This document shows positions 23,461 to 26,394 of a stretch of DNA of 26,394 nucleotides, piece after piece. Both the position numbers and the translations under genes were made by a program. How positions within the stretch are numbered: the first letter of the stretch is position 1; the number at the start of each line of letters is the position of its first letter. The notes under the pieces are model-generated. The model was not told the origin of the DNA. It saw only the letters and a program-made list of their open reading frames with translations, and searched no databases. This stretch comes from Bacteroidales bacterium UBA6207 (lineage in GTDB: Bacteria; Bacteroidota; Bacteroidia; Bacteroidales; F082). The stretch covers positions 1 to 26,394 of the forward strand of contig DISP01000030.1 of assembly GCA_002421995.1 (NCBI GenBank), read 5' to 3'.

Positions 23461-24294
23461 TTATTTTTTCTTATAACTTGCTGCTACCCACATATTTTTA
23501 GCCGTGTGTTCTATCTCTGTCAAACCAAGTGATGTGGCTTTGTCTGTAATCATTTGAAGGTCACTTTCATAAAAACCACTCATCAGCAAAACAGAACCTG
23601 CTTTGAGGGCATCTGCATAGTGGTGCATATCTTCAAGGAGGATGTTTCGGTTTATGTTTGCAATCACCACGTCAAATTTCATTGTGCCGATAGTCGAAGC
23701 ATCGCCCAAAAGCACTTTGACATCAGGTGTATCATTGAGCCGGATGTTGTCAATGGCATTGTTATATGCCCATTCGTCATTATCAATGGCCCACACCACG
23801 TTTGCTCCTGATTTTTTAGCCAGAATTGCCAAAATTGCTGTTCCGGACCCCATGTCGAGCACATCTTTCCCAATGAAATCCATGTTGAGCATCATTGCGA
23901 TCATTTGCGAAGTTGTTTCGTGGTGGGCAGTTCCGAACGACATGCGTGGTTCGATCAGCAATTCGAATTTAAAAGCAGGATCGGGCTCGTGAAAAGGAGC
24001 CCTGACCCTGCATAAATCATTGATAATTACCGGTTGATAATTGGATTCCCACAGTGCATTCCAGTTCTTGTCGGCCAGCGTTTCGATGCTCTCCACTACA
24101 ACCCCTTCAAAGAAAGGCTCTGAAAGGAGTTCGTTCAAAGCCGGGTTATCGAACAAATGCTGTTCGATATACGCTTTCACCGATGTTTCTTCGGTTAGAA
24201 AGCTATCAAATCCGAGTTCAGAGAGCCGGGCAGTTAATATTTCGTCCAACTCTTCGCGAACAGGACATGCAAAAGTGATTTCCAGGTAAGTCAT
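23461..24294 (-). CDS. prmA: Ribosomal protein L11 methyltransferase
   Basis: 277 residues. The N-terminal substrate domain contains the family hallmark DKNWNALWESNYQPV. The catalytic domain shows MSFGTAHHETT (118-128), SAM motif I DMGSGTAILAI (147-157), the acidic motif II (WAIDNDEWA) and NINRNI (213-218). It methylates ribosomal protein L11 using S-adenosylmethionine in the cytoplasm. The start directly abuts the tpiA stop with no spacer, and the large envelope gene follows after 7 bp. Confidence 0.96.
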   Translation of the reverse strand: MTYLEITFACPVREELDEILTARLSELGFDSFLTEETSVKAYIEQHLFDNPALNELLSEPFFEGVVVESIETLADKNWNALWESNYQPVIINDLCRVRAPFHEPDPAFKFELLIEPRMSFGTAHHETTSQMIAMMLNMDFIGKDVLDMGSGTAILAILAKKSGANVVWAIDNDEWAYNNAIDNIRLNDTPDVKVLLGDASTIGTMKFDVVIANINRNILLEDMHHYADALKAGSVLLMSGFYESDLQMITDKATSLGLTEIEHTAKNMWVAASYKKK

Positions 24295-25062
24295 TTATTT
24301 GGCAAGTTTGCAAATTTCAACAAACTCTTCGGCTTTTAAAGAAGCGCCGCCTACCAATCCGCCGTCAACACCTTCCTGGGCAAACAATTCGGCAGCATTT
24401 TTAGAGGTACAGCTTCCACCATAAAGAATGAGCGTTGCTTTGGCAACATCCTCGCCGTATCTTTCAGTGATAAGTGTTCTTATGTAGGCGTGCATTTCGG
24501 CAGCTTGTGCCGGTGTTGCAGTAATGCCGGTGCCAATGGCCCAAACAGGTTCGTAGGCTATGACCACTTTTTCAAATTCGTTGGTGTCGAGATGGAACAA
24601 GCCATGACGCACTTGTCTTCTTACAACCTCAAAATGTTTTTCGGCTTCACGTTCGGGCAATGACTCACCAACACAGAAGATCGGAATCAAACTGTGTTCA
24701 AGTGCCTGATTCACTTTCAGGGTTAACATCTTGTCGTCTTCTTCAAAGTATTTGCGTCTTTCGCTGTGGCCAATAATACAATAGTCAACAGCCATTGATT
24801 TCAGCATAGCACCTGACACTTCGCCGGTATAAGCACCTGCACTGAAGGGCGAAAGATTTTGTGCGCCGATCTTAAACAAGCCCTCCTGGGCGTAATCTGT
24901 GGCCATTTCCAGGTAAGGAAAAGGTGGGCAAAGGACCACTTCAGCCTCAATATCAACATCTTCCAGGAGGTCGATCAACTCTTCAACCAATTCTTCTGCT
25001 TCTTCAAAGCAGAGATTCATTTTCCAGTTTCCTGCAACAATTTTTTTACGCATGGTTTGCAT
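24295..25062 (-). CDS. tpiA: Triosephosphate isomerase
   Basis: 255 residues from ATG 25062; ATG 25053 (MRKKIVAGNWKMN) is the more usual family start and gives 252. The active site is complete: Asn12 and Lys14 (GNWKMN), His99 (IIGHSERR), Glu171 (AYEPVWAIGTG) and the phosphate loop GGSCTSKN and GGLVGGASL. It interconverts dihydroxyacetone phosphate and glyceraldehyde 3-phosphate in glycolysis. It lies between the OppB-type permease gene (21 bp upstream) and prmA (directly adjoining), in one minus-strand transcription unit. Confidence 0.98.
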   Translation of the reverse strand: MQTMRKKIVAGNWKMNLCFEEAEELVEELIDLLEDVDIEAEVVLCPPFPYLEMATDYAQEGLFKIGAQNLSPFSAGAYTGEVSGAMLKSMAVDYCIIGHSERRKYFEEDDKMLTLKVNQALEHSLIPIFCVGESLPEREAEKHFEVVRRQVRHGLFHLDTNEFEKVVIAYEPVWAIGTGITATPAQAAEMHAYIRTLITERYGEDVAKATLILYGGSCTSKNAAELFAQEGVDGGLVGGASLKAEEFVEICKLAK

Positions 25063-25083
25063 TTTTTTTGATTTATAATTTTG

Positions 25084-26163
25084 TTAAGTAATCCTGATTC
25101 GGGGGTCAAGCAGCCCATAAACAATGTCAACAAATATATTAATTATTATCAACATAACAGCAATCAATAAAACTGAGCCCATTAAAACCGGCAGGTCAAA
25201 CTTTTCCAGGGCATCCACAATCACCACACCAATTCCCTTCCAATCAAACACATATTCAACAAAAACAGCACCTGCCAAAAGTGAGGCAAACCATCCTGAA
25301 ACGGCTGTCACAACAGGATTCAGGGCATTGCGCATGGCATGTTTCAGAATCACTGCAGGCGCTGACAGTCCCTTCGCTCGGGCTGTGCGGATATAGTCCT
25401 GTGCCAGTACTTCACGAATAGAGGTTCTTGTCAGCTCCGTCACAATAGCCAGCGGACGGATACCAAGTGTGAATGCAGGAAGGATAAGATTTTTCAGTTC
25501 AAGATAACTTCCATTTCCGTAGTGATCAACACTGAAAAGACTACCAAACATATTGAGACCTGTGAAGTCAGCCAGCAGGAACGCAAATATCCATGCAACA
25601 AGAATTGCTGCAAAAAATGAGGGCAAAGACATGCCAAAAACAGTGATAATCAACACTAAACGATCAAGCCATAAACGATTTATCACCGCCACGACAACGC
25701 CGATTGACAGACCGGCAAACATGGCAAAAACAATTGAAACAAACGCAAGTAGCATGGTTTTTGGTAAAGCTTCTGTTAACAAATCAAAAACAGGACGCTT
25801 GCTTTGCCACGATGTGCGCAGCCAGGGCCATTTTAACGCAATGGTTGTTTTACTGATTTCGACAAGTTGCACTCCTTTTCTTTCTGAACTTTCATCATTT
25901 TTAAAATTATTTCCGAAATCGTTTGCAGAATAGAATCCTACAGGTGAAAGATCGTTCAAAAAATTCAGGTATTGTTTCCAGACAGGTTTATCCAAACCCA
26001 TTTCTTTCCGGATGGCATTTAATGTTTCTTCATCAGCACGCTGTCCAGCCATCATGCGGGCGGGATCGCCGGGCAAGATCGAAAAAAGCATAAAAACAAC
26101 TGTAACAACACCCAAAAGAACGAGTATTCCGTAAAAAAGCCGTTTAATGATGAAGGCTTTCAT
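25084..26163 (-). CDS. ABC transporter permease, OppB/DppB type
   Basis: 359 residues. The N-terminus (IKRLFYGILVLLGVVTVVFMLFSILPGDP) is the classic OppB/DppB start, followed by the family's MGLDKPVWKQYL. A long periplasmic loop (about 65-128) precedes membrane helices at about 135-160, 168-200, 225-245, 285-305 and 325-350. The EAA-type ATPase contact loop reads YIRTARAKGLS (257-267), and the end DIVYGLLDPRIRI is standard. It would carry peptides, nickel or similar solutes into the cell with an OppC-type partner and two ATPases, none of which lie in this window. It starts 9 bp after the preceding gene and is probably in its operon. Confidence 0.94.
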   Translation of the reverse strand: MKAFIIKRLFYGILVLLGVVTVVFMLFSILPGDPARMMAGQRADEETLNAIRKEMGLDKPVWKQYLNFLNDLSPVGFYSANDFGNNFKNDESSERKGVQLVEISKTTIALKWPWLRTSWQSKRPVFDLLTEALPKTMLLAFVSIVFAMFAGLSIGVVVAVINRLWLDRLVLIITVFGMSLPSFFAAILVAWIFAFLLADFTGLNMFGSLFSVDHYGNGSYLELKNLILPAFTLGIRPLAIVTELTRTSIREVLAQDYIRTARAKGLSAPAVILKHAMRNALNPVVTAVSGWFASLLAGAVFVEYVFDWKGIGVVIVDALEKFDLPVLMGSVLLIAVMLIIINIFVDIVYGLLDPRIRIT

Positions 26164-26172
26164 TCCAATTTA

Positions 26173-26394
26173 TTAAGGTTCGTTTGTTTGCTGCAGAAGA
26201 ATGTTCAGGGCCGCTTCGTCAGGAAAATCATTGTGGTGCCATTTTCCTTTGACAAGCCCGTTATGCATTAAAACTAATCCCGGATTGGACCGTATCATGG
26301 TCTTGAGCACTGTCTCATCAGCAAAATATACCGAAAGATTGAGGTGGTTCTTTAGCAGAAACTGCTCAGCATCGTCAGCGAGGGAGGCTGTGAT
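26173..26394 (-). CDS. DoxX/thioredoxin-like (BT_3928-family) protein, C-terminus only
   Basis: The last 73 residues of a gene that begins beyond the right edge. They end in a thioredoxin-like tail: LADDAEQFLLKNHL, YFADETVLKTMIRSNPGLVL, then MHNGLVKGKWHHNDFP. This resembles the C-terminus of the Bacteroidota proteins that fuse DoxX membrane helices to a thioredoxin-like domain (BT_3928 in Bacteroides thetaiotaomicron), which commonly lie near tpiA. That gene neighbourhood supports the call. The visible fragment is too short to show a CxxC active site. The stop lies 9 bp before the permease start. Confidence 0.65.
   Translation of the reverse strand: MTASLADDAEQFLLKNHLNLSVYFADETVLKTMIRSNPGLVLMHNGLVKGKWHHNDFPDEAALNILLQQTNEP

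Noticed and set aside
1..26394. CRISPR array, insertion sequence or prophage
   Set aside because: No spaced direct repeats, no transposase or integrase frame and no terminal inverted repeats were seen.

Overview
The window is chromosomal DNA from a member of the Bacteroidota, probably Bacteroidales-like. Several signs agree: promoters of the TTTG / TAnnTTTG type, start codons with A-rich leaders and few Shine-Dalgarno sequences, carboxypeptidase-regulatory-like domains at the N-terminus of a TonB-dependent receptor, a pyrB-pyrI pair, and a BT_3928-like (DoxX/thioredoxin) gene end near tpiA. Nearly all genes lie on the minus strand; the exceptions are an HxlR regulator, a GH13 lipoprotein and a small cold-shock-like gene. 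I see no phage, insertion sequence, CRISPR array, rRNA or tRNA. Layout, left to right. 1-1035: a truncated quinone oxidoreductase-type gene and a small Spy/CpxP-like periplasmic protein form a minus-strand operon, divergent from a HxlR-family regulator that has two N-terminal cysteines. Their promoters lie back to back, with an inverted repeat beside them. 1313-2722: a stand-alone GH13 alpha-amylase-family lipoprotein. 2734-11082: a long minus-strand run of envelope genes: a DUF4139/MuiA-like protein with an inserted carboxypeptidase-regulatory-like domain, a rhomboid protease with an N-terminal cysteine motif, a zinc-ribbon membrane protein, a DUF805 protein, two small beta-barrel-like proteins, a MORN-like/TonB-C protein and a lipoprotein. 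11083-11816: a 734-bp gap with no gene but several hairpins and terminators, a candidate structured RNA. 11817-13599: pyrB-pyrI (aspartate transcarbamoylase) behind a leader that carries a Bacteroidota-type promoter, a leader ORF and an intrinsic terminator, arranged like the E. coli pyrBI attenuator. 13600-13818: a small diverged cold-shock-domain gene that contains a perfect 18-bp inverted repeat inside its coding sequence. 13821-16965: a TonB-dependent receptor with an upstream DUF2271-like lipoprotein. 17072-26394: housekeeping genes on the minus strand (read right to left): the end of a DoxX/thioredoxin-like gene, an OppB/DppB-type permease, tpiA, prmA, a very large secreted beta-rich protein of unknown function (1514 aa), plsY and dnaN. 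The most interesting items are the pyrBI attenuator-like leader, the perfect palindrome in the cold-shock-like gene, the 1514-aa envelope protein translationally coupled to plsY, and the structured intergenic region at about 11.4-11.6 kb.
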